A program made the translations under genes and the position numbers. A stretch of DNA of 64,000 nucleotides, from the NCBI RefSeq assembly GCF_019112545.1, contig NW_025064903.1, positions 502,944 to 566,943 on the forward strand, read 5' to 3'. Below the pieces are notes generated by a model that did not search any database, was not told where the DNA came from, and worked only from the letters and a program-made list of their open reading frames with translations. Origin of the DNA: Guyanagaster necrorhizus (Eukaryota; Basidiomycota; Agaricomycetes; Agaricales; Physalacriaceae). Shown one piece after another: positions 34,990 through 46,625 of the stretch. Position 1 is the first letter of the stretch. The number at the start of each line of letters is the position of its first letter.

Positions 34990-36800
34990 AAAAGCCTTGG
35001 GATCTCCGACGAGCCAACACCACAACTGACCTCGGGCGCTGGGGGCTTGCAGAAATTCAGGCTCCTATTCGTGTATCAGGCACAAGCGCGCGCGTACTGC
35101 GCGTGTTCAGTTCAAATTGATGCAGCCGGCGGGGCCCGATACTCACTATGCAACCTACCAGACTGCTCAATTTAAGCGGCAGAGTTGATCTGGAATGTAG
35201 TGTTGAAATATGATGGCTGATTATATAGGGTGACCATACTCTCTTGAGGTCTACAGTCTGTAGCGCTACAGCCGGAAGGGTTGGGACAGGTCCTTCAAAC
35301 CTGAGAAGTCCTGTATTAAATTGAACATCCCATCGATGTCGGACACACGTCACAATGGTAGAAGTGTCATTCAAAAAGATAACCACAAAGCACACGAGGC
35401 CAGAAGAGACAACCCACACAAAAGACAATGAGACAAGTAAAACCCAGAGAAAATATTACAGAACCCAGACGTTTCAGGAAGATGGCAAACTCAGGCATGT
35501 AATGTGTTGGCCAATGAAATCCAGGTTCCCAGGAGCTCTCAAAGGACTCTCTCTTATCAACCAAAATCGCTGCTAGCAGTGACAGAAGTTAGGCTGATGG
35601 TCCTATGACACTAGTTCCAGATGAGTCAAGATTGGCACTATGTAAATGTCAAGTGAGAGTCTTACTAATAATCTATGCTGTTCATGATGAAGAAGTAGAT
35701 ACGATGGATCTAATCAAGGTCCAATCACCAGGGCATGGGAGACTGTCAATTGAACATGAGAACCAGTACCCACTGTCATCCAAGTTTGGGAAAAATATGC
35801 ACTTGCAGGTGTCTGGCCACCCATTCTCGAGCTTTCTTTCATGCCTGTGCTCACAGCATCATTGTTAATGACTCTGACTGAAGATGCTGTTCAACTGCTG
35901 TTCCTGTACACAACCTGAGTTGCCACAAGTTTTGATCATGATGATTTCAGTGACCTAGGGAAAATATGAATATTTGGATATCTTCACTGGGGATCAAAGA
36001 AAGAAAAATTACTAGGCAGCAGGCAGTCAACTCCCAAAAAATCTGGTGTCACATACCTGAAAAAAATTCTTGAAGCAGAAATAGGATTCCAGCCCTGCAG
36101 AGTAGAGTAACACATTCTTTCATTGCATGGCCATCAACACAGGAAATAAAGCACACTGGGATGATCATTGATACACAGTATAGACTATAAGGTGAACAAT
36201 ATGATACAGATCCAGTCATGTCAAAAAAAGTAAGAAAACATGAAAAGATAAGTAAATTTGAATCGGGATGAAACAATGAAGATCATAGTCATAAAATGAG
36301 TATGCAAACCTCCTTCAAATGCCTCTGTCCCCACCACATCATTGCCATCAGACCACAATGGGGGATCAAATTGTATTCAAGTGATGACAGGCTCATATTG
36401 GTGTTCTTGCCAGTGTCAGAGAGTGAGTATGGAAAAACACCACTGCACTAACAGACACACAGACCACACTCTCATCACTGTCATGTTCAGTATCCCAATG
36501 CTTATCACATGTACTAAGAGGCCATTGTGTCTTTTGAGTGATTACTCAACAGTGCTGATTCAAAATGAAACTGGAATGATAATCAGTGCAAAAATGGATA
36601 TCAAAGAGGAGTGGTCACTCTGGAAAAGAAATGTATGCCAGTAGGCAGGGATCTATGTGTTCTCAAGCAGCATCCATCTATGCCTGAGGGTTCAGACCAA
36701 GAAAACAAATGGCTTCATCAAGTGACCACATCATTGAGTCTAGAGCATCCCAATGTCATTGTTGGGCAAGTGCCAGCCACACAGGATCACATTTGTGAGA
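34990..36800. repeat. Tandem duplication, copy 1
   Basis: Two blocks match copy 2 by eye: 34,990-35,640 with 37,090-37,740 and 35,655-36,800 with 38,118-39,250. The first block of this copy is CpG-normal and the second is CpG-depleted. Endpoints are approximate to a few tens of bases. Confidence 0.8.
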
Positions 36801-37940
36801 GAGATAATTGTGTACTCAGTGATATATAGTAAATAGTCAGAATTGCTCAAGGTGAGGGACCAAGATTTAGCCAGAGCTTGTCAATGTTGAATGATATAAT
36901 GAAATGGTTAGAGTGGAAATCTAGCTACAGCATGACACAAGGGCATGAACCAGACTTGGAGGATGACCCTGTCAGGTTTTCAGCTCTGTCTGAACTTGGG
37001 CTCACCAGCACTGAAAGGTCTCCCACCACTCCAAAACAGGGTTTCAATGACAGGCTTTTCAGAATGCCTAATTGGGTGAGCCTTATAATCCACTGATATC
37101 TCTGATGACTCATAAGCAGCTAACACTACTACAGACCCTGGTGCTGGGGATTCACAGAAATTCAGGCTCCCACATGTGTATTAGGTACAAGCATGAGCAT
37201 AATCAGCAATTCCTAATTGATGCCCAGACTTGATATAAAGTCATAGCAACTGGCCACCAGACTGTTCAATTTGAGAGAGGGGTTGGTTTAGAATGCAATG
37301 TAAAAATGCATGCATTATACAGGTTGACCATGAGCCTCTGGAATTTACAGCATGTAGCACCAAGATTGGGAATTGGGATAGGTCCTTAATCTGAGAAGTT
37401 CAGTATTGAACATCCCATCAATGCTGGATGCAGACCACCCTCAGAGAAGCATCAATCAAAAAGATAACCAGAAAGAGCACCAGTCAGGAAGAAACAATCC
37501 ACATGAAGAATAGTAAGACAAGTAAAACCCATGAAGAATCCAGAGATTAAATTGGCAAAACCAGGCATGTAATGTGTTGATCAACAAAGTCAGAGACTCC
37601 AGATTCCCAGGAGGTTGCAAAGCACTCTGCATTATCAACCCAAATCGCTGCTAGTAGCCACAAAAGTTGGGTTGATGGTCTTATGATGTTAGTTCTGACT
37701 GATTCTATATTGGTGCTACATTAGATGTTAGTGAACACTGAGATGAGGAGAAACAGATGCAAGCCAGCAAGCATTTGTTCTGAGAGTATCTGGAAAAAGC
37801 TTTCATTTGCTTGTTGTCTCCTTTGTGTGATGAAATGTTAAGGATGGGAGTTGGGACATGTTTTGGCTCCATTCAGTGGTTGAGTCAAAATGAAGTAACA
37901 GTTGAGTCAGAAATATGTGGCTGACTGGAAAAAAGGGGTT
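35640..37940. other. CpG-depleted island within euchromatin
   Basis: CpG is almost absent (residual sites near 35,705, 35,827, 36,263 and 37,648), unlike both flanks. The island covers the second block of duplication copy 1 and the first block of copy 2, so it crosses the junction and does not follow unit borders. Homologous CpGs in the unaffected copies appear here as TpG or CpA. Confidence 0.85.
36311..36832 (-). pseudogene. Decayed copy of kinase-like gene 3' part
   Basis: Minus-strand counterpart of 38,731-39,270. On the plus strand the same shadow frame is recognisable in both copies (MDIKEEWSLW...). The minus frame carries multiple stops. All losses are in the CpG-depleted island. Only the 3' part of the gene was duplicated. 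Confidence 0.7.
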
Positions 37941-39250
37941 CGTGAGAATACAAGTTCACTTTCCCTTTTTTCTTGTTGGAAGACACTGCCCATCGTCAAT
38001 TAATTTACAGTAGCCGAGTCCCATTTGTAAAAGTTGGCAAGGAATAAACATAATAAACATATTCGCTTCCGCAGGAAAGGCTATGACCAACATAAATCAA
38101 TAAAAGCATGCTGTACAGTGGCATTTACTAATAATAATTTGTGCTGTTCATGGCGAAGGAGTAGATACGTCCTTAGCGATAGATCTAATCTAAGGTCCGA
38201 TCACCGGGACATGGGAAATCATCCATTAAACTTGAGAACAGGAACCTACTGTGATCCAAATTTGGGCAAAATATGCATTCGCAGGCCACCCACTCTCGCG
38301 CTTTTTTTTGCGCCCGCATACACAGCATCGTCGTTAGTGTCATCGACTCGTTGAACTGCTGTTTCTGCACGCGGTTGCCGCAAGTCAGCTTTGATCATTT
38401 TAGCGAACGGAAAGAGATCATACGTTGAGAATAATGTACAGAGATGCTTGCCGGTGACCGAGGAAAAAATGAATAATAGGCGACAAGCGGTCGACTCCCA
38501 AGATACCTGGTGTCACATACCTGAAAACATTCTTGAAGTGGAAATAGAGCTCCAAGCCCAGCGGAATAGAGTAACCCGTCCTCGTAGTGTGAAGCTTCAA
38601 CGCAGGAAACAAAAGCACAGGGGCATGGTAGTTGATACAAAATTTAAGCTACAAGGGGGAACAGAATAGAATAAAGATCCAGGTCAATCAAGAATAGTAA
38701 GATCACAATTTGAATCGCAATGAATGAAAATCATAAAGTCGTAAAATGAGCATGCAAATCTCCCTCAGATGCTTCTGTTCCCGCCGAATCACCGACATCT
38801 GACCACACTGGGGAATAAGGTATATTCAGGCGATGATAAGGCTCATACTGGCGTTCTTGCCGGCGTCGGGAAGTGCGGGAAAGTGCCACTGCACTGACAG
38901 ATACGCTGGACACACCTTCATCTCTGCCATGTTCTGTGTCCCAATGCTCGTCACATTTACTAAGGGTAGGAAATCGCGTCTTTCGAGTGTTGGCTCGACG
39001 ATGCCGGTTCCAAATGATATTGGAGTTATAATCGGTGCTAAAATGGATATCAAGGAGGAGTGGTCGCTCTGGGAAAGGAATATACGCCAATAGACGAGCA
39101 CCGAGATTTTGTTGATCGATCTCTTTCTTCCCGTGGGGGTTGAGTCCACGGAAACAAACAGCTTTGTCAAATGTCCGCATCACTGAGTCTAGGGCATCCC
39201 AGTGACTTTGTCGAGCGAGCGCCAGCCGCACAGGATCACGTTCGCGAGAG
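37090..39250. repeat. Tandem duplication, copy 2
   Basis: The first block (37,090-37,740) is CpG-depleted and the second (38,118-39,250) is CpG-normal and contains the 3' half of the kinase-like gene. About 380 bp (37,741-38,117) between the blocks has no counterpart in copy 1. Confidence 0.8.
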
Positions 39251-40170
39251 ACGTCTTTCAGATTCTGAAGATTTCTGGTCGGGAAGCGTATTTTGCCATC
39301 AGCAACTTTCAAGTTGGCGATGCTGAACTCAGGGAAGTACAAGAGCAAATTGTGCTTTTGTAGCTCCTGAAACGCGTTGTATGCCTGATTGGACTTATCA
39401 ATATGTTTTCCAATGCTGCCAAGCACATGCATACCAAGGCTCGGTCACAAAGCTCAACATATCGGCCACCGTTAACTTCCATGACGATCCCAACAACTTC
39501 ATTGTCACAAATAAGATGTCCTAGGACCTTGAAATGCAAATCCAAGTTGCGTCGTCGCAAAGCATCAAGGGAGATCATGGCCCTCTGGACAAATGTCAGA
39601 TAGCGATCTTCGTAACCATACCAGATTTCTTCATGGATAAATCAGTAAGAATAGCCGAAAAGTAAGGACTGATTGACCGATGTCCATATTATTCCATCTC
39701 CCTTTCCGATTCTCTGCAGATATCCAATCAGTAATTTCAATTTCACGCTCATCGATGAGGCGCTCCCAGGTCGGATAAGTAATTTTAAAGGTTTTGGGCC
39801 GTAATTTCTTTGGTATAAGGATATGCCCATCCTTTCGACGGACCAAGAACGCTGTCGCCGTTTGCGTGAAATCAATAGTGTGGAGAAGAGTTTCCTGTCA
39901 TATCAAGTCATCAGTATAATACGCATGTCTTTGAACATAAACTTACCAGAAGACCAATAACGTAGGTAAGAATCTCAATCGTAGATCTATCTTGCTCAAC
40001 GCCGGGCCCATTTGGAGCGTAGACGTGTAGAACGTGGCCGTCTCGAACAAGGGTATGTTCAGTATTGCCAAGCCCCCCAAGAAGTACTACATAACATGAA
40101 GTAAAGGTAAACTCTCGATGCTGTCCACTTACGAAGATGTGCCGTTGCGTGGGGGGGAACTCTCATCCTC
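38731..40170 (-). CDS. Kinase-like fungal protein, several exons
   Basis: Minus-strand gene with pieces in order. GGLGNTEHTLVRDGHVLHVY to TYVIGLL (about 40,130-39,960) comes first, then after a GTAAGT...CAG intron ETLLHTIDFTQTATAFLVRR, KITYPTWERLIDERE (to about 39,650). Next is IHEEIWYGYEDRYLTFVQRA, FKVLGHLICDNEVVGIVMEV, GGRYVELCDRAL (39,640-39,440), then after a GTATGC...TTTCAG intron ELQKHNLLLYFPEF, IANLKVADGKIRFP, ARQSHWDALDSVM and a long C-terminus ending at 38,731. The lay-out (VVGIVMExxxGR, DRALV, xxIKVxDGK) resembles kinase-fold proteins common in agaricomycetes. I see no standard HRD/DFG. A one-base frame change near 39,655 is not explained by a clear intron, so the gene may be damaged. 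The start exon is uncertain (possibly near 40,170). Confidence 0.6.
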
Positions 40171-42590
40171 TTCTGCGGGTGACCTTAGTGATAATCGGTT
40201 CAGAAGAGGTACACGAGGGCTACTACGAAAGAGGGCGTGATGTTACGCGGTCACATCACCTTGATCGTCATCAGCCCAAGCGACCGACGTATGTCCATCT
40301 CACGTCCAGGAGATAATAAATCTATCAGTATTCCTGAGTATACAGCCTCTCATTCTGTGTACAGCGCCGAATAAATATGTACAGCCCATTTAATTTCCAT
40401 GAGGATCCATGTTGACCCGTCCATCAATTTTTCATTGCCTTTCCAGGTCGTGGTGTACTTTTTTTCTCCCTACTTCTGTGATTTCCGACCTAGCATCATG
40501 CCTTATAACTTGTTTTTAGATGCCTCAATGATGTATCTCAGTTTTCAACGCTGTATACCTATCCTATTTTCTCCTTTTCTGTCGTTTTGGCGTCAAGGCA
40601 AGCGAAACGGAGCGCATTACAACTGTGAATTCGATAATTTCAGTTCATGTTATAAAATATATGGTAGGTCGTGATGATGTACTCATCTCTGCGTATCCTC
40701 GTACTCTGTTGCACTTATGTGCACTTCGACAATTTATCTGTGTCCAAAGTGCGGGACGCGGTGGTCCAATGCATCTTATTGCCCCGCAAATTGTGTCGCT
40801 AACGGAATCAAACCAAAGGAAATTGATCACGGTCAGACAGGAACATGTGCTTCTTGCGTCAAAAAATGATTTTCTGGTACTCGGTGAGAAGTCTCTTGCT
40901 GCCGATACCAACCAGCGTCTTAACATTCTTTCTTCAGAACAATTTTGTCTTTCTCCCGTTTCAAGATCTCATGCCCGACTTCTTACATCTCTGAAAATCT
41001 GTATCTATGCTCTTTCCCCGCCTCTCTCTTCAAGTTCTTGTCCTTGCTCCTGGATCTCTTTGCTTTCACTGCTTCCCTTGCGCGTCACTTCACAGCTAAT
41101 GACTGCCAGAGCTCCTGGAAAGGGCCAACAACGACTTGGAAATGGCAAGCGAATTTTTTCTCTTCGCGTACCCACCCAGATTTATGAACTAAACGACAGA
41201 CTCTCCATACTGAACGCCACCCTCGGCATTCCGAGCTATCTTTATCACCCAACCACAATAATTTCGTCTTGGATCTAATCCACAGCTCATAATCTACTAC
41301 ATCTCATCCACTTAATGGTATATTAAATGACCTGTCTTTTTTCCTGGCTACTAGAGTAGACTCTATCTTTGCTGCTAGAACTTGCTGCGTAGAAAGTGTA
41401 GAGCCCAAAAAGGACTTGCTGCTGCTTAGAGCTTGATTTAACATGCTTCTATGACATCTTTCAACTCTCGCGGGGGACGTCGAACGGAATTGCTATCGAG
41501 GATCTGGTTCAAGTCTTGTGGTGACCATCCTATTCAATTTAGGTTCAAGATCCTGTATTTGCATGCTGTTACCGCGGGAAACCTGAAATTAATGATAGTC
41601 CTGATTCATTTCTGCGCTCTCCTCAAAGATTGTATTGTCTATCCTAGATTCTCAGGTGCTGTAGGGGTTCATTTCGTACTAGTGGACTATCTGTACCACA
41701 GCTATTTTTAGATCGAACCCGATCACTCGATCATCAAGATGAGAAAATTTTCATTTCTCGGAAATTTAATTCGCAAGTTCAAGCTTCAGTGGTTACGGTA
41801 CAAAGGCATTTTAATTATCAAAAAGCTGTTTCTGGGTCAGGGTCACTTTATGTGTTAGCAACGCAATCTGAAACTACTTTGAACTGGCGTGGTGCTCTCC
41901 GGATTCAAAAGGCGACTCGAGCCATTGGACAATAGAGTAAAAGATTCGGTACAACGAAAACAAGAGAAGGAAATATCAGAACTATGGTTATATTTTTGAA
42001 AACTCACATTGAGATCTCGATGGCCAACATGCGTTTCCTATCACATTCATACCTGGCGCTGTATTCGAATCATCAGGTTTTCACGAACACTTCACCATGA
42101 TAACCGACGGGATTTTAATTTCTTACCATCTGGTGACAACGGTGATTTTGGACTGCAACAATGCAGAGTGACAAATGATAGGCACTCTATTCTGGCCTAT
42201 TAACAGTCGGAGATTGCTCGGCCTTCCTTGCTAGCTGTTCTACCGAACCTACCGAAGTCTGTGCATCAAAATTTAGTGTAACCATTGATTAAAGATAGAC
42301 GCGACTCCTCGGCTTAGTTTTTACCAAGTTAAGAGGGCGAGCGCCCTGCTGTTCACACCAGTGCTGATCTTCCCACGTTGAAACGCTACATACGGCCGAC
42401 ACGCTTCGTCCAGAGAGATCACGCTGTTAAGGATCAAGCGTCCGCCGTATGTTTGTCGCGACGAGAAAAATGAGGCTGATCTGGAATGTTTCCACCACTT
42501 GAAGCCGTACAGCCCACTGACCAGTAGGGACAAAATACGACTGTAATATTAGGGTGTTAGATATCACACACCGCCCGCATGTGAAGTGGT
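40171..42590. other. Region without a supported gene
   Basis: A plus-strand frame of 217 codons at 40,625-41,278 and an antisense frame at 40,645-40,926 overlap. Neither shows a known domain, and a Lys/Glu-rich minus-strand reading near 40,930-41,100 looks like decayed coiled coil. 41,300-42,590 holds only short frames. Confidence 0.35.
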
Positions 42591-44477
42591 TCATCGACGC
42601 CGTGACATCGTGAAGCAACCCTCATAGCCGGGCACAGCGACGGGACTTAAAGTGTCCCGCCACCTTCCCGCCAAATTACCGTCAACATTCCCTATAAGAT
42701 ACCCTCGATAGAGCCACTTTCCTCGATCGCCATCAACCTAGATACGATATAGGTAAATGCTGGCGAATTTCAATAAGACTCGACATACATAGTCCTTGGA
42801 GAGACTGATGAATCCGTCACATGGACGAACCCTGCCAACAAGACTAAACTGTCCCCACGCCGAATGTCCCTGCAGAACGAAATCAATAAAGAGGGGAATT
42901 GGGGTGTCCGATGACTGTACCTCGCCTGTTATGATGATGTCACAGACATGCCTCTGTTGGTCAGGCTGAAGGAGACGTGCTCGCTTGTAGTAAAGAGGTT
43001 CCCCACCAGGTTCCTCAATCTCGAGCCCATTGCAGTCCTCTTTGATGCGAGTTGCGGTAGGGAAATACGATCTCAAGGGGTCACCTGGAGATAAGGGGTC
43101 GAAGTCATCGATGCTTTTCGGCACTAAACAACCGGCAACGAGCTCCTTAGCTAGGAGGTGGTGCTCGCGAAGCTTCCATGTTTGACGGTGCTTGACTACA
43201 AGACTTTTTTGCAGAACTGGCGGTGGCGCTCCAGCCAAAAGAGACGCATATGCAGTAAATTCGGTGTACTGTGCCTCCCGTCAGCTGGTAGACAGATATA
43301 AAGGGCGGGAAGGACATACGGTAAAGATCCCTTCCCAAACGCCTTCAATGCTAAAACATGTTTTAGCCTCGTGGGTTATATGACTTTAAGCAAATCTCAT
43401 ACCTTCCTGGCATAAACGACGTCATGAATATCTTGTCAAACGAGGGTTGGCCGAGATTAATGCATCGACCCCATTCACACTCCCACTCCATGCCATTCGT
43501 TGACCGTTGCAGCAAAACAGGTGGTGCACGTTCCATTGTTGAAGGAAACTCAGGTGAACCAAGCATCCGGTTCACAAGTGTGAGGAAACATAATATGGCC
43601 GGAGACGCGAGGGGCGGAGGGTTGAGATGAAATATTTCCGAGTAATGAATGATTTTGTTAGACTCCCGATGATGGGGTGGAGGAATGAAATCGAGCCATG
43701 ACGGTGAGGTCAAATGATACTACATTTGTAGGATTATTGTTTCGCAAAATGGACGGCCGCCGTTATCACTCACCCGATGTGCACCCAAAGCAAACAACTT
43801 CAACACATTCAGAACGTTCCAAGACGCCTCTCCATCGCGTGTATACTCCTCTAAGACCCATGACTGGTTAATTAGCGCCGGCGGCAAAGATGACGGGAGG
43901 AATGCGCACCTGGTCGAAGAAGAAACCAAAACAACCACATGGCGACTGCAGAATGGTCTGTTTGAGAAGGCCATGTATTGGCTTTAATTGATCGTTTTGC
44001 TGAGGACCTCCCGTTATCACTGAACCAATATTCTTGCAGCCACAAATCAATATGCCCATATTCGCGGAGCTGCCGCTCGTTCCGTCCTTCGTTTTCAAGC
44101 ATAGTAAGATACGCATAGAACAAAAGTTCCCGGAGACCCTGATCATCAGAATCTAGTGCAGGGGGGAATGTAGCATCCACTTGCGAACGAAGACGCTTTA
44201 GATAGACACATCGACGCTGAAGCTCTTCTGCCAAAATAGGAGGAGAGATTCTATCCATTCCAAGACGCCGCGTCGCTATCGAAAGGTCAAATTTGAAAGT
44301 GAAAATCTTGGAATATAGAGTATGATTCTTCGAGACAGATAAGCGAGATTCGAGATTGTGATTTGTCACCACCAGCGAGGCAAGGTCAGAAGGGGGACCT
44401 AGAAATGTGCTGGTACCGAGATGAAAAGCAATGTGCTCTAAGATTTCCTGTGGGATGCTCTCGAGGCAAAGCGTCAT
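42591..44477 (-). CDS. F-box-like protein, paralog A
   Basis: Start ATG at 44,477 (MTLCLESIPQEILEHIAFHL gives an F-box-type N-terminus). The body has GPPSDLASLVVTN, RRLGMDRISPP and LTMLENEGRNERQLREYG. Exons by eye (minus): 44,477 to about 44,020; 43,957-43,910; 43,863-43,774; 43,719-43,403; 43,350-43,320; 43,268-42,921; 42,869-42,789; 42,737-42,591. The C-terminal domain reads IEGVWEGIFT, then GHSAWGQFSLVGRVRPCDGF, GDRGKWLYRGYLIGN, GRWRDTLSP, YEGCFTMSRR. Such proteins are thought to be SCF substrate receptors, and the C-terminal domain is of unknown function. The join of exons 2 and 3 is one base out of phase as read, so a small indel or an unrecognised splice site is possible. The other joins agree. 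Confidence 0.82.
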
Positions 44478-46625
44478 GGTGGAGAAGAGAGAACAATTGA
44501 TCATAAGACCGGTGCCACGGTTGCAGGGAAATGCACACACCGGCATGTTATCTGTTGGCCGGAACCTAATAGTGTTCCCACGACTCGGCATTGTCGCCGA
44601 GTGGAGCCGGGAGTTTTGCCATGCGACTCGTTTTGATGGATTGAAGCTGGCCGAAACCATGCCCACATCCTTGAAAAATCTCAACGTCTCCGCAAAACTC
44701 AGCCGCTGGAAGCCGAACCGAGCCGAAGTTAAATATTTCATTGACCTTCTAAGCCGAATGATCCGAAATCAAGCCAAGTCGCTTGAACCAACACTAAGGT
44801 TCCTGCCAAAAGAGGAACAGGAGCGGGATCGCACGAGAGGTCGCTTTTTTCCTTGCTTCTATCATCGACGTACGAATGTCCTTTACATTATCGCCTTCAT
44901 AGATATATATTGTATATAACATCCTTTGCGGCTGTAGGATATCTACCAATATCTCGATGATTGTTTTACCTGACCTCACGACTGCCGGTGACAGCGTGCT
45001 TCCCAAGTGTCTACAGGGAAGTAGAGGACGCGAATTTGCGGTAGCTGACGGCAGTGGTCAATTCTTCTTTCATAGGATTTATTCTCTTGATCCCCTTTGG
45101 CATCATAAGCGTGGAGCATTGACTCACTGGATCATGGATCAGCCGGTCTACGACTCCCACCATCATTTGTATTTTCGTTGATGAGGACTTGATCAGGCCT
45201 TACAGTCATTTTATCTCATCCCACCAGGTAACTGTCAGTATGCGCGCCAGATGCAATGCACTTCTGATGCCCAACGCTTATAAAACTTACATCAGCGTGA
45301 ATTCCAGGGTTTCTAAACGACACTCTGCCCATCTCTTGATCCCACCACTCCGTCCAGCCTTGCTTCTGATACCTTCGACCGCTGGCGTGGCGATCCCCCG
45401 AGGAAATTTTCCAATAGGTGCGACCGCGGAATCCAAGCTGTTTGTATCGACCGAGATCTCTTGCCGCTACTGCCGCAATACAACAGCTCGCTGAAGCCTG
45501 GAAGAGTCGAGGAGAAAGGTGGACACATCGGCGGCAAGGGGATTCGCACCTTGCCGTCAGGTTCTCCGAGACGTCAGGAAATGTATTCGACGTGCTTCAG
45601 CCATTTCCACATGGCTCGACGTTGAATAATTAAAGGCAAGCTCTTCGTAATCCTGATCAGTCGACGTACTCACGATCTTAGAGTCACGGTGGAGTGTAGA
45701 GTCGTCGCAAGCACCTGGCTACTAACTGGTTACACACAGAAGCTTAGCTTGAAGGGGAAGAAGTGTACAGGGGCTCGCTTCAATTACCAAGGAAGCATCC
45801 CCATGGCATTACTAGCTAGAACGCGCGCAAGCAGGTCTTCTCATGGTCCAGGATGACGTTGAGCAGGGATGATAAATTAGCCCTTTTGTTACGACGTCAG
45901 AAAATTCCCAGCATCCGCAACTTTGTATCGTAGGGACCACCCTAGAATTTGTTTGTCCTTAAATTGTCCCTGTAGACATGACACTTGATAATCTCTTGTC
46001 CGTATACCAGCAGAGCTAAAAGACCTGGCCCCAAGATAGAGTTTGCGCGAGCCAAGGTTTAGGGTACATCGTTCATCATTCCGTTAGGGTTGTATCTGCT
46101 GAGAAAGGTCCAAATATAAAGTTCTTCAGGTCGAAAGAACGAGAACGGACGGACATCTCAGGCTGTCAAAATCCAGCTCCTTCCCGATCTGTCGTCCTGG
46201 CACGGGGAACTGCAGGATGGAAAATTCCGGGAAACCAATACACAGAGACCAGAAAAAAATGTTCGTTTAACAAATATATGGTATTACAGTTATTGTTTTC
46301 TGAGGCTCCTTTTCTCTGCAGACACGCCAGTTTACCCACCTTGAGCATGGTAAAAATGGGCAGGGACGGAAACCCACCTACGGGTTGCCTGGAGCACGTT
46401 GAGTGATCAATAGAAGGCGAGAGCTCGAGAGAAGCCGACATATCTTGATGGTGACCGGACTTATTGGTATTCAAATCTGTGTTCTGTGAGAAATACTGAT
46501 GTACTATGGGTTGTATTGAATGTCCTGTATAGGATTATGGAGTACACTGTTTATCGGCCTAATTAGCGGAACAAACTTCTGACGCCAGATATCAGGAACG
46601 CATTATTATTTAAAACTCAGCGGCG
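44478..46625. other. Intergenic, nothing supported
   Basis: Short frames on both strands (44,957-45,181 and 45,189-45,494 plus; 46,166-46,474 minus) show no domain, and the plus frame 44,431-44,919 is mostly antisense to paralog A or its upstream region. Normal CpG content. Confidence 0.4.

Noticed and set aside
40625..41278. 217-codon plus-strand frame as a gene
   Set aside because: Composition is mixed, no domain or homologous pattern is seen, and an equally open antisense frame exists. Left as unassigned.
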